NCBI GenBank assembly: GCA_037127315.1
Contig: JBBBDQ010001616.1
Span: 583,501-647,500 of the forward strand
Direction: 5' to 3'
DNA: 64,000 nucleotides
Source of the DNA: Ascarosepion bandense
Lineage: Eukaryota > Mollusca > Cephalopoda > Sepiida > Sepiidae
The notes below the pieces were generated by a model. That model searched no databases. It was not told the origin of the DNA and worked only from the letters and a program-made list of their open reading frames with translations. The position numbers were made by a program, and so were the translations under genes. Positions 21,941 through 32,714 of the stretch are shown here, in pieces (position 1 is the first letter of the stretch; every line of letters begins with the position of its first letter).

Positions 21941-22599
21941 TACCACTTGTTACCGTCTTTTATAAAGTAGAGCATTCTATTCTCGGGGATGACAGGATGT
22001 TCCGTTTTCATAATATATTTGTTATTTCTACCCTTGTAGTCGTGTTGTGTTCTTTTCGGATCTTAACCTGGTCCATAACAATTATCAAGCTTATACTTTG
22101 AGAAATAATGCCCTGAAATAAGGAAGCCTTAAGGAGAACATTTTGACGACATCAAAATGTCATCATATTTTTTGTCATAATAAAATTCTCAATAAAAATC
22201 ATTTCTCACTTTTTTTTTAACCAAGTTTAATAACTTTCTCTTATTTAAAATGGAAAATAACTACTTTGGGTCCTGCTGAAAAAGAATTACCTAGGGTCGT
22301 CTCTAATTTTCGTATCGTTAAATATGCTCGTGAATTTTGTACAATTTAATTCAGTCAGATAAGTCCCATACATGATACACACTTTGGAAATCTAACAAAG
22401 AACTATTTGAACTGTTAGGAAAACTTGATCTACTTGGAAAGAATAAGCCTAAACTTATACTGGGAGAAAGCCGCCCGAATGTGGAGAAAACAATAAACTG
22501 AGTTGGCAAGACACAGCACTTAACTCGATAGAGTTCGGATAGTAGTATTCAATATTCAACTATATAAGTTAGTGCAATAGTATCATCTTCTACCGCTAG
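21941..22599. other. Unassigned AT-rich spacer
   Basis: The satellite edge decays at about 21940. The rest shows no recognisable element, RNA gene or ORF of note. Confidence 0.6.
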
Positions 22600-23100
22600 C
22601 TAATTACCCAGGACTACTTATTATGAGTATATCAGTCTATTCGTGATAGCTGTCTTGGACCCATTCATAACTACCTTTAGAAACCTACCTGTTGGTAGGG
22701 ATTTTATGATAGAGAAGACCCCTTTAAGTGATTTCATAACTGGAGAGCTTGTGTAGTAAACCTTTATAGCACACCTTGTAGAAGGCCTTCTGATTCTGTG
22801 AGTGATAATAGTTAGAACGTCGGCAGTGGACCTGGCCGATCGAAACATATACTGCTCGTCGCTAAAAAGGTAGTTCTTTTCTAGGTTCTCTACGACCTTC
22901 TTATTGATTATGGATTCAAAATATTTTGTGGTGATACTGAGGAGACTAGGCTTGAATTGGGGATAATTCTGGATTGACATTCCTGAGGAAAACCACTGGA
23001 ATATTGTCTAGGGCAGTGACTTGCTTAAGATCAAGGCCTTTGATATGTCTACAAACTTCACGTGTTGCAATGGTAATATTAATGAGATTGTGCTCAGGGA
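22600..23100 (-). pseudogene. Diverged LINE RT fragment (group J relative)
   Basis: The minus strand gives FESIINKKVVENLEKNYLFS, DEQYMFRSARSTADVLT and SLPTGRFLKVVMNGSKT. These match the RT fingers/palm segment of group J (EAIINAE..., YGFRFARSTADLL, NRKMKVVLNG). The catalytic palm is not reached, and the central part between STADVL and FLKVV is out of frame. It is an older copy than the others. Confidence 0.7.
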
Positions 23101-23384
23101 GACGTTGGAAGTTGGGGAGAGGAGTGAAAAAAATTAGGCATTAACCTCAAAAGTAGTGAGTGTCATTGTCAGCGAGATTATCACAAAATGCAAAAAGATG
23201 CAAACTTATGTTTTATAGTTTACGCAACCAGCATGCGAAAAGTTACGTCGCAAGGATATATTTGAACAGTTTGGAAAACTAGATCTACTCCCAAAGGATA
23301 TTAGAATAAACTTATACTGGGAGCAAACTGCCTAACTACTCATAGACAATAAATTAAATAACTACCTGAAAATAAAATATGGTC

Positions 23385-24537
23385 AGTTGCTCCTGTTATT
23401 TACTTTGATCTCCTTGATAAAATCCAAAGAAAAATTTGCAATATTATTGGTCATCACCTGGCAACTCACCTTCAATTATTTCTCACCGCCGTAAGGTTGC
23501 CTCTCTGTGTCTTTTCTATAAATCTAAACTTATTTATAAATGGAACTTTGTCTGTGTGCGTGTGTGTCTGTGTGTGTGTGTGTCCGTTAACTATAGACTC
23601 CGAAACAGCTGAACCGATTTTCTTGAAAATTTACACAGTTGTACTATAAGCGTCTGCGAGTGTTCTTAGTTAGGTTTTCTGTTGAGGTACCCCCGATAAA
23701 TATCGAAAATCGATAATCGAAAAAATCTGGTTATAGAAGGAGTGGTCCGATTTTAATCAAATTTGATACGCTTATAGATAAAGACATACGAAACGATATT
23801 CAGAAGTTTCAAGGTTGCAGTTCTTACAATAGTGCAGAAAATCGATAATATATATATAAAAAAAACAAGATGTTTGTGTGTGTCTGTTTATCTGCCTGTA
23901 TATCTGTATCTTTTTCAGCCCTTTTTTTTTAATTTTTGCTTTGGGTTTGGCTCTAAGTATGTATAATTGTAGTTCTTAGTCTCAGCCATGATACCATTTA
24001 CTCAGAGGACTTATTTAGCCTTTAAAATTCAGTTTACGACGAAAAAAACTATATCGATATCAGGAAATCAAAATTTGACTTACATCCATTCATTTTTCTT
24101 TCAGTCTACGGTTTCGCTTTAACTGGAAACAACTATTGCTTTTTAGTCTTTCGTGCCAACGTCCAAAGTGTCTGAGCTCCAGGACCATGGATCAGTTTTG
24201 AAGCTTTCATCACTCCCGAGCAACGCCGGGCTATACTGCTAGTACTTTCATAAGTGTTCAGATGAATTTTTGACTATGTTTCCAAGATTTTTTTAATTTA
24301 CGCGGAGTAGTAGACTTGCGTCAAGATCTCATCAAATTACAGTTGAGTTGATTAAAGCCAGCCGTAAGTTCTACGCTACCACCTTCTTTTCTTGTACTTT
24401 TCGCTTGTGGAATTCCTTTCCTGCTCCATGCTTTCTAGCCAACTTTAATATGCAAGATTTTAAATGCAATATCAATCTCTATCTACTGTTTTCCTGATTA
24501 CTCTTTTCTCTTCCCGCTTATTATATACTAACAGTAT
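23385..24537 (+). mobile_element. Diverged LINE C-terminal fragment split by a Helitron
   Basis: The plus strand gives LLDKIQRKICNIIGHHLATH and then, with a frame change, CLFYK up to 23522. After the Helitron (23523-24242) the same protein resumes at 24243 with YFHKCSDEFL, RSSRLASRSH, KFYATTFFSCTFRLWNSF and DFKCNINLYLL. It ends near 24500. This is the C-terminal part of a group J-like LINE, more diverged than the other copies. Confidence 0.8.
23523..24242 (+). mobile_element. Non-autonomous Helitron, copy 3, inside a LINE
   Basis: TCTAAACTTATTTATAAATG at the 5' end, CGCCGGGCTATACTGCTAG at the 3' end. The host LINE continues without loss between A (23522) and T (24243). No target-site duplication is present, as expected for Helitrons. 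Confidence 0.92.
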
Positions 24538-25182
24538 AGCCCGGCGTTGCTCGGGTGTAATGAAAGCTTTAAAACTAATCCATGTTCCTGGAGCTCAAGC
24601 TCTTTGAACGTTGGCACGAAAACATAGGTTCTTAAGACTAAGAACTACAGTTACACCTACTTATAAGAAAACCATAAGCAAAAACCAAAATAAAAGGGCT
24701 GAAAACCTGATTTTGATCAGACTCCATATGATATCGGGATATCGATTCCCAATATCGGAGTCAAATAAGTCATCCAAAGATAAACCATCCTAAGTAAGTC
24801 CATGAAAACTTATTGTACCCATCAGGAGTAAAATTGGAGAAAATGAGCCATATTGATAGCTGAATATCGGTTTTTGATCAAATTCGATAGAATATCGGGG
24901 GTATCGATTTCCGAAATCGGAAAAAATTGGTCGTGTGAGAAATTCTAATTTTTGAGACTAAAAACTATAATTTTACCAAGTTAGAGCAAATTCTGCAGCA
25001 AGAACCACGATAAAAGAACTGAAATCCTGATCTTGATCAGACCTAATCGGATATCGGATTATCGATTTTCAATATCAGGGGTGGGGGTGGAATCGAAAAA
25101 ATATGTAACCCCTGAACTGACTGAAAATCTACAGTATATTCGTGTGATAAAATTGTGTGACATACAGACACACACACATTGC

Positions 25183-25213
<31 letters not shown>

Positions 25214-25215
25214 GA
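24538..25215 (-). mobile_element. Helitron of a diverged subfamily, reverse orientation
   Basis: The plus view starts CTAACAGTATAGCCCGGCG, the reverse complement of a Helitron 3' end (CGCCGGGCTATACTGTTAG). The first 150 bp match the family (ATTACACCCGAGCAACGCC, TTTCGTGCCAACGT reversed). The interior differs and has repeated TGATCAGA.../ATATCGG blocks. The far end, TATATATATAGA at 25215, is a plausible reversed TC start following a GT-rich 5' region. Confidence 0.7.
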
Positions 25216-25430
25216 TATTTCTATTCTTAATTCTTCTACACCCTGTAATCCCTTGTGACTTGCTACTTTGTATAGGGTCATCATCATTTATCCATCACAC
25301 CCAGATGGTGCATAGGACAGCAACTTTTTGTTGCTGTAACAAACTGTTTTTTTTTTACAGGGCAGTGTTGTTAGCCCTGCACCCAACCCCCAAACCTAGA
25401 GGACCGGTGGACCATTTTTGGCCCTTATGT
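25216..25430. other. Spacer before 5S-like copy
   Basis: Contains a T-run at 25347-25357. No element is recognised. Confidence 0.5.
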
Positions 25431-25548
25431 TTACAGCACCTTGTATTCCCAAATGGTCACCCATTTGTAAGTACTGACTAGGCTCGATGTTGCTTAACTT
25501 CGATGATCGGACGGGAACTGGTGTATTCAAAACGATATAGCCGTAGAC
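25431..25548 (-). pseudogene. 5S rRNA-like sequence, 118 bp
   Basis: The minus strand begins GTCTACGGCTATATCGTTTT and contains TCCCGTCCGATCATCGAAGT, TAGTCAGTACTT, GGGTGACC and ends TACAAGGTGCTGTAA. This is the full length and block order of metazoan 5S rRNA, with several substitutions and one small insertion. The internal control region is recognisable but mutated, so a pseudogene or an orphan SINE-B head is likelier than a functional gene. No tRNA-like head follows it here. Confidence 0.75.
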
Positions 25549-25779
25549 ACTTTGTATAGTGTGATATCAATTAATAGATAAAAGACAAACAAGTCTTTTC
25601 TACCGATATTTGTTTAACCGCCACAGCAAATTTATCTTAGGTGTCTGGAGACCCTACCAGGATAAGCCCAAGATGCAAGATAAATGTTGGTGGTGCCCCC
25701 ACTAAACAAGTGCAGAAGTTTATATACAAAATATAACACTGAATTCCGAATACATGTCGCAACTTGTCGGCACTCTTCT

Positions 25780-26697
25780 TCTTCTTCTTCTTCTTCTTCT
25801 TCTATGTGCCCTGTCCCTTCAGGACGTAAGCGATCATGGCTCTCCACGTCTCCCTATCCCTTGTGGCTCTTAGTATGTTTGCTCCTGTTGCTCCTGGCAA
25901 CCCCCGTTCCGTCATCCACCTGATCAGACCCTGCAAATATGTTATCCGCTGCCTTCCTCTGTCTCTCCTTCCTTCTATCTGTCCAGTCAGTATCAGGTTC
26001 TCCAGGCTCTACTTCCTCATTGCATGTCCCAGGAACTTCAGTTGTCTCTTCCTGATGCTCAGCATCAATTTCCTTTTTGTTGCCATTCTTTCTAACACCT
26101 CGTCGTTGATTGTATGCTCAGTCCACGATATCCGTAGCATCCTTCTGTAGAACCACATTTCGGCCGCTTCCAGTTTTGTCCTCATTTTCGATGATATTGT
26201 CAAGCATTCACTGCCGTATTGAAGAACTGACACCACGTAGCAGTCTAGCACTCTTTTCTTCGTTTCTATTGAGATTTTCCTGTGTGTTAGTATTTTGCTC
26301 ATCTTCTGGAACGCGTCCTTTGCCATGCCAATTCGCCTTCGGATCTCCGTGTCGCACTTTCCATCTCCTGTTAGAACAGTTCTTAGGTACTTAAATTCTT
26401 GGACTTGTTTGATTCTGTTATCCCCCACCTGTATTTGGCATTTGGGGTTGTATCTTTTGCTGATGACCATGCACTCAGTTTTCTTAAAGTTTATTTGTAG
26501 TCCCTTCTTGTCACTCTCCACTGCTACTTTCTGTATGAGGTCTTGTAGTTTCCTTTCCGTGTCAGCAATCAGCACTGTATCGTCCGCATATCTTATGTTG
26601 TTCAGGTTGTGGCCTCCAATAACAAATCCTGGTTTGTCAACTAGGGTCCTCAAAATATTTTCGCTGTATAGGTTGAACAAGTCGGCACTCACACATT
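25780..26697 (-). mobile_element. LINE group R (RTE-like) 3' half, normal orientation
   Basis: Minus-strand second half of an RTE-like LINE, from the middle of the RT palm (CVSADLFNLYSENIL at 26697) through the C-terminal domain to a 3' UTR. The UTR ends in a (TTC)n/(GAA)n microsatellite near 25780-25800. It abuts the inverted 5' half on the plus strand at 26698. Confidence 0.85.
26009..26692 (-). pseudogene. RT palm/thumb and C-terminal domain of RTE-like LINE
   Basis: About 227 codons. YADDTVLIADTERKLQ has the catalytic Asp pair at residues 37-38. KKGLQINFKKTECMVISK is the thumb region. The conserved C-terminal blocks ETKKRVLDCYVVSVLQYGSE, LEAAEMWFYRRMLRISW and [18 protein letters not shown] follow. 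The frame is open but covers only the second half of the protein. Its missing N-terminal half is found inverted at 27030-28265. Five 3' fragments of the same family lie elsewhere in the window. Confidence 0.85.
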
Positions 26698-28305
26698 AAA
26701 AAAAACAACTGGAAAAAGAAACTTTCCCTTCCAGAACCAACAACTATTGTAAAACAGATCCAGCATATATAAAAGCCCCCCCCCCCCAAAAAAAAACGAC
26801 AAATTTATTGCCTAGGAATAAAAAACAGGGTTTGCTCTAGAAGCAGACAGACGGTCCACGGCTCCAGCCATCAGCAACAGCAGTAAATCTAGCCTTCCAT
26901 TACCATCACTCTCGCTTCAGCTTGCCAACGGGTAAAGTTCTAGCCAGCCATTCCCCAGTAGGCCCTTTTGCTACAACCAGCCATTTACAGAAGCTGTAAC
27001 ACTATACGATAAACTTTTCTTTTTCAGAACAGGTGCTAAGTGTGGAAGCGACCAGGTCCCAGTCCTCTGCAAACTTATAGTGAAACTCCGGAGAATGAAA
27101 AAGCCTAGTGCAACACCAAGCCTACAATACAACACGCTCGTGAATGACCTCAACCTGTAGAAAGTATACACTAAAAGAGTGAAAAACAAATACGAAAAAC
27201 AAATTGGAAAAGGAAATGGGACTCACTAAAGGAAGCAATAGTGACATCAGCAAACAATTGCTCAAAAAAAAAAAAAAAAAAGCTCAGACGTGGAAGAGAA
27301 AAAGAGTGGATGACTGAAGAGATACTCGACATGATGCAAAGGAGACAGAAAATAATGCCAAGATATGGAATGGAGTACAGGGAACAACACAAAAAAATAA
27401 GGAGCAAATGCAGGCAGGCTAAAGAGATATGGCTCAATAACAAATACGCAGAAGGAGAGAGACTGAGCAGGAGGAATAAAGCAGACATGCATAAAGAAAT
27501 AAGAGAACTGACAGGACGAAAAACCTGTTCATCAATAGGATGTATAAAATCCAAGGATGGAACAATCATATTGGAGAAAGTGGAAATACTCCAACGATGG
27601 GAAGAATATATAAAATATCTTTTTCACGACAAGAGAGAGCAACCAATAATACGCAAAGATGAGGACGGACCGGAAATATTAAAGTCTGAAATGTAAGCTG
27701 CAATGGTCAAACTGACTAGAAACAAAGCAGCTGGACCAGACGACATAGTCATAGAGCTGCTGATAGCCCTGGAAGAATTCAGCATAGAGAAAATTACAGA
27801 AATAATAAATGAAATTTATACTAGTTGTGAAATAACAGATGACTTAAGCAAGTCGATTTTCATAGCACTGCCAAAGAAGCCAGGTGCAAACGAGTGTGTA
27901 CTCCACCGAACAATCCGTTTAGTGAGTCATATAACAAAACTGATCGTCCGAATCCTGAGGAATAGAGCTAGAAGCAGAATAAGGCCAGAGATAAGACGAG
28001 AAAAGTGCGGGTTCGTCAAAGATACTGGAACAAGGAACGCCATATTTATGATTAGGATGCTCTTCGAAAGAGCAATACAAATGAAGAAGGACTTATACCT
28101 ATGTTTTATCGATTATGCAAAAGCGTTCGACAAGATACGCCACAAGGAATTGATGGAGATACTCGGCAGCCTCGACATATTTAGGAAAGACATAAAAGTA
28201 ATCAAGAACCTCTGCTCGCAGCTAACGGCCTGCATACGGACAGGAAACGAATTCATATATATATTATCGAATTTCTCCGCAAAAATGAACCACAAATCGA
28301 GGAGC
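26698..28305 (+). mobile_element. LINE group R 5' half in inverted orientation
   Basis: Plus-strand first half of the same RTE-like protein: GAKCGSDQVPVLCKLIVKLR (end of the APE endonuclease, about 27032), a linker (KEWMTEEILDMMQRRQKIM, 27300), then KAAGPDDIVIELL, FIALPKKPGA, CGFVKDTGTRNAIF and LCFIDYAKAFDKIRHKEL. It stops at TACIRTGNE near 28250, about 13 residues before the point where the 3' half begins. The segment 26700-27030 has no clear match. The SINE-A at 28306 follows at once. Confidence 0.8.
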
Positions 28306-28308
28306 TGA
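27241..28308 (+). pseudogene. Pre-RT and RT fingers/palm of RTE-like LINE, one internal stop
   Basis: Two open stretches in the same element, 27241-27696 and 27703-28308, are separated by a single TAA at 27694. The first holds the endonuclease-RT linker with an inserted run of A at 27264-27282. The second has RT motifs: ALPKKPGA, TRNAIFMIRMLFERAIQ and catalytic Asp in LCFIDYAKAFDKIRH. The YADD motif is not here but on the opposite strand at 26009-26692. Confidence 0.8.
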
Positions 28309-28857
28309 GTTCGAATTCCAGTTGAATTCCTTGAATTTACTTACGCGCAAATACCCTTGGGAAAGGTATTAATTCATTTCTTCCATCCAGTTATGAGCTA
28401 AATAACAGGACAGATTGGGTTCTATAGCCTTGGCTGGCAACCAATCTACCGCAGAAAGTAATCTCAACCTGCTGCAGGATAATCTTCTGTCCAGTCAGTC
28501 ATGTCTGTTTCGAGACATGATCGCCTAAAGCGTGTATCATGTATGGCACTTAACTGACTGACTGACTGACAACAATAGTTAGAAACATAATTAAACTTCT
28601 ACTGGGCATAAAGTGGGGGTTAGTTTTTTTATTGTTATGAATTAATAAACTGATCCCCCACTAATTACTACTTAATACAATACATCTCTTCTCCCTCTTG
28701 CAATGAGTCAAATAACAGGACAGATTGGGTTCTTTAGCCTTGGTCGGTAACCAATCTACCGCAGAAAGCAATGACAATCTACTGCGGGATAATCTTCTTT
28801 AGAGACATGATCGCCCAAGCGTGTATCACGTATGGCACTTAACTGACTGACTGGGAT
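28306..28857 (+). mobile_element. SINE-A composite (head remnant, body, linker, body)
   Basis: Begins within the tRNA-like head (GAGTTCGAATTCCAGTTG) and passes body module 1 to ACTGACTGACTGACTGAC. The linker contains GTGGGGGTTAG.../ACTGATCCCCCAC, and body module 2 ends in ACTGACTGACTGG. It shows the two-module structure well. Confidence 0.85.
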
Positions 28858-29689
28858 GTCCTAACAAAAAAATATGCTTTCCTAAGATACGTAATTCAAA
28901 GCACACCTTGCTCAGATATGCCCGGTAGCCAATTTGGTAGTGGCGCACTTGGGCTAAAAGGCGGTTTTCTAAAATGGAAATACTGATCCTGGTATTATTC
29001 CTGTCAACGGAACGTTCTTTGTTTATTTAGTCGACATTTTTATCATGAATTTTACTGTAAATCAGAACATCAAATCTGGGATCGCAACTCTAAAATCAAC
29101 GTTTGTAGCAATATTAATCGTCATACTAATAACAAAATAAAACAGAGTAAAAAAAAATCTCTTAAAATTTTTTTAAATTTTTTTACGTTTTCCTAAGAAA
29201 AGATATTCTTAATTCAAACCTTGCTCTGACATGTGGATTTCTGTGGCCAAACTTATAATGAATCTTTGGTTAAAAATCCTTTTTTTTTTTCGTTAATAAC
29301 ATCGAATAAAAACTGACTTTCTCTTGAATAAATTATTAAAAGTCGGTTGAATATATACAAATAGATATCGCCATCTACAATATGCTTTCACTTGTCGACC
29401 GATTCGCAGACAACTTGTTCATTCGTTCGTTTCTGGCGAAACAATATTGATTGCGTCATCTTTATTGAATGACATTTCCACCCAGTCCATTCTTCTGCAA
29501 AATGTCTACCGTTTTATACTTATCGATTTCACCGACTTCATTTGTGACTTCTACACCATTAGTCGCCGTCCGCACCATATATCTTCCGTTTTTCATGCGC
29601 TATCGTCTGCTCACCGTCCTTTTAATGATTTCTTTATTTCCTTCTCTGGAAACTCGTGTCGTTTTAGTATCAACATTTTTAATTAGTGC
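28858..29689. other. Spacer with a weak internal duplication
   Basis: Blocks TTTCCTAAGA...AATTCAAA...CCTTGCTC occur at about 28880-28925 and 29196-29235, suggesting an old duplication with a period of about 315 bp. No gene is recognised. Confidence 0.5.
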
Positions 29690-30830
29690 AAGTTTTAGAG
29701 AAACTTTATATATACACCACGCTCTCGACAAGAACGGCGAAGCCCGAAACTGTTGCATTAGATATCTCCAAAGCGTTTGAAAGACTCTGGCATGCTAGTC
29801 TTCTACGCAAGCTGCGAGTTTATGATATAACTGGTCAGTTGTTTGACCTTATCCACTCATTCCTTTCAAATTGCACAAGGAAGGTAATATTGAACGGATA
29901 TGCTTCCCAATATTATCATACGAACGCGTGTGTCCCTCAAGGCTCTATTCTAGGTCTTATGCTTTTCCTTATCTACATTAACGATCTCCCAGATTTAATA
30001 AGATCCCAAGTAGATATATACGTTGACAACACTACAGTTTACTCTCGTCACGATCAAAAATCTGCCGAGGCTGACAAAGTAAACATCGTAGCTGAGATTG
30101 AAAAACCACATCCGTTCCGTAGCGGACTGGAATAAGAAATGGCTCGTGAATTTTAATGCTTCCAAAACAAAGCTGCTATCTATTCACCATCACAAACAAT
30201 TGCTCTTACCCACCCCTCATTAGCATGGATCAGGCTAGTCTCCCTCAAAGCAAAACACTGCGCCTCCTCGGTTTAAATCTCTCAACAGACCTCAAGTGGA
30301 ATGACTGCTAAGAAAGTCGGTTCTCTGTGTAGGACCAGGAATTTTTTTCCGCCTGAAACCATCCTGCACATATATAAATTTACCATCCACCCGTGCATTG
30401 AATACTGCTGCCATATCTGGTTGGGTGCTCCTGCTATCCACCTGAGTGTCCTTGAAAAAATCCAACGGAGAATCTGCAATGTGATAGATCCCGACTTGGC
30501 AGCTCTGATAAAGTCACTTTCTCACCGGCGCATTGTGGCTTCTCTGTGTCTCTTCTACAAATACTTTCACGGCTTCTACTCCGATAAACTTACCTCACTG
30601 GTGTCGCATATATATAAATTTACTCGAGCAACAAGATTAGCAACTAGGTCCCACCATTTTACTGTGAAAGCCATAAATTGTAAAGGCAAATTCTACTCCA
30701 TCATCTTCTTCTCTTGCACTTCCCGCCTGTAGAATTCCCTTCCGTTTACTTGCTTCCTCGACAGCTACAATCTCTAAGAATTCAAATGTAACGTCAATAG
30801 TCATCTCCTATCTCACTAAACTGCATCCTC
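29690..30830 (+). mobile_element. LINE group J copy with mutated RT active site
   Basis: The plus strand runs from the RT fingers/palm (TVALDISKAFERLWHASLL, VPQGSILG, FLIYINDLPD) through FNASKTKLLS and the C-terminal blocks (FYKYFHGFYSDKLTSL, RSHHFTVKAI) to the start of the 3' UTR. The YADD box reads YVDNTTVY, so the second catalytic Asp is lost. A minus-strand copy begins at 30909, so the 3' tail is missing and the two copies converge. Confidence 0.85.
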
Positions 30831-30908
30831 TCTTTTCTGCTCTTTTCTCCATCTACTCTTCACTCATCAGTAATCTCATCCTTCTCTTACCCTTCTTCAA
30901 GTAAATGA

Positions 30909-31558
30909 AAGAGAATTCCACAGACGGAAAGTGCGAGAAAAGAAACTGAGGAAGTAGAATTTGCGTTTATGTTTTATTCATTTCACAGTAAAAGGATGGG
31001 ACCTAGCTGATAATTTTGTGTCTCGAGTAAATTCATATATATGGGGCACCAGTGAGCTAAGTTCATTGAAGCAGAAGCCGTGAAAGTATTTGTTGAAGAG
31101 ACACAAGGAAGCCACATGGCGCCGGTGAGAAAGTGACTGCATCTAAGCTGCCAAGATAGGATGCGTTGGATTTTGTCAAGGACACCTAGGTGGATAGCAA
31201 GAGCAACCGGCCAGATATGGCAGCAGTATTCAATACACGGGCGGATGGTAGATTTATATATGTTCAGGATTCTTTCAGACGGGAAAAACTTCCTGACACT
31301 GTATAGAGAACCGACATTCTTAGCAGCGGATTTAGCTATGGGTTCTATATAGTCATTCAACTTAAGGTCTGTTGTGAGAGTTAACCCGAAGAGGCACAGT
31401 GCTTTGATTTCAGGAAGATTAGCCTGATCCATGCTAATGGGGGGTAGGAGCGATTGTCTGTGATGGTTACTAGATAGCAGCTTCGTTTTGGAAGCATTAA
31501 AATTCACAAGTCATTTCTTACCCCAGTCCACCACGAATTGAAGTTCCTTTTCAAGCTC
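30909..31558 (-). mobile_element. LINE group J 3' fragment, tandem copy a
   Basis: The minus strand reads KELQFVVDWG*, FNASKTKLLSSNHHRQ, LFGLTLTTDLKLNDYIEPIA, HIWPVALAIHLGVLDKIQ and then, frame-shifted, the terminal FFSRTS region. A short deletion removes CNVTDPD. Its left end is fused to the plus-strand copy at 30830-30908. Confidence 0.8.
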
Positions 31559-32005
31559 GGCAGAAGCCGTGAAAGTATTTGTAGAAGAGACACAGGGAAG
31601 CCACATTGTGCCGGTGAGAAAGTGACTTTATCTGAGCTGCCGAGTCGGGATCAGTCACATTACAGATTATTCGTTGGATTTTGTCAAGGACCTCTAGAAG
31701 GATAGCAGGAGCACCCGAACAGATATGGCAGCAGTATTCAATGCACGGGCGGATGGTAGATTTATATATGTGCAGGATTGTTTCAGACGAGAAAAACTTC
31801 CTGACCCTGTACAGAGAACCGACTTTCTTAGCAACGGATTTAGCTATGGGTTCTATATAGTCATTCAGCTTAAGGTCTGTTGTGAGAGTTAATCCGAGGA
31901 GGCACAGTGCTTTGCTTTCAGGGAGACTAGCCTGATCCATGCTAATGGGGGGTAGTTATGGATGCTCAATAGTCATTCCACTTGAGGTGTGTCGTGAGAG
32001 TTAAC
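31559..32005 (-). mobile_element. LINE group J fragment, tandem copy b
   Basis: CAGAAGCCGTGAAAGTATTT at 31561 repeats 31071, so the LINE segment restarts after 490 bp. Copy b retains CNVTDPDSAAQIKSL, which copy a lost. Its protein runs FYKYFHGFC and then jumps into AELEKEL at the junction. A third partial start follows at about 31965-32005. Confidence 0.75.
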
Positions 32006-32009
32006 CAAA

Positions 32010-32112
32010 TGGGGCTGGTTCGTCTTTGTCTTCACTCTTTTCCAGTCTAAATCTTTAACTCTCTTATGTACCCCCCTCCACATCAATGGTGGTACCGCCT
32101 TGCTTTGGGTGA
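32010..32112 (+). mobile_element. LINE group J 3' tail, isolated
   Basis: TACCCCCCTCCACATCAATG followed by GCCTTGCTTTGGGTGAATAG is the group J 3' terminus on the plus strand, without coding sequence. Confidence 0.65.
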
Positions 32113-32221
32113 ATAGGCCTTTTTATTTTAGTTTTTGATATTTTTTTTTCTTTTATTATTTTATTGCGCCCATACATTCTGTCTTCATATAGTTTTTGTT
32201 TAGTCACACTTTACTATTTTG

Positions 32222-32697
32222 CGGGGCCATATCACGCTTGAATACAACGTTGAGCCTGGTCAGTGCTGAGATGGGTGACCGCTTGGGAATACCAGGTGCT
32301 GTAAGCGTTTAGTGACGGATGTACGTTGTGGTGCAGTGGATATCGTCTCGGAAAGAGAAATCGGTTAACCGAGTTCGAATTCTAGTTGAATACCCTGCAT
32401 TCACTAGTACCCTTGGGAAAGTTTTTAATCCGTCTCTTCCCTCCAATTATGGGTTAAATAATAAGGGTAGGACTTGGGGATCCTGCCCTTAAAAACAAAT
32501 CCCAATGAATCTTGATACTCGAAAAGAAAAAACTATTACCAGACACAAAACTTATACAAAAACAACAATAAATTGTTGAATATAAAAGGTATTACCAGCA
32601 ATAAAGAAATAAAATGTAATTGGCAATAAATGACCCACCGAGGTGTTGATATGCCATAAAAACAAAACAACACTTTTGTCTAAGGTTCCCTACTACT
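32222..32697 (+). mobile_element. SINE-B copy (5S-tRNA chimeric SINE)
   Basis: A 5S rRNA-like segment (GGGCCATATCACGC..., TTGAGCCTGGTCAGTGCTGA, GGGTGACCGCTTGGGAATAC) lacks about 30 bp in the middle. It leads through AGTGACGGATGTACG into the tRNA-like head also used by SINE-A (GTGGTGCAGTGGATATCG, GAGTTCGAATTC) and its first body part. After GGGTTAAATAATAAGGGTAG it carries its own tail, ending in GATATGCCATAAAAACAAAA. The tail differs completely from the SINE-A tail. Confidence 0.85.
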
Positions 32698-32714
32698 TCC
32701 ATTGTGTGTCGTTT

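Noticed and set aside
25431..25548. Functional 5S rRNA gene
   Set aside because: Full length, but with substitutions in conserved positions and an insertion, and without a T-run terminator at its 3' end.
26980..27040. Splice acceptor and exon start (CTTTTCTTTTTCAG then AACAGG)
   Set aside because: It precedes LINE coding sequence; a pyrimidine tract plus CAG alone is weak evidence and no donor or host exon is seen.
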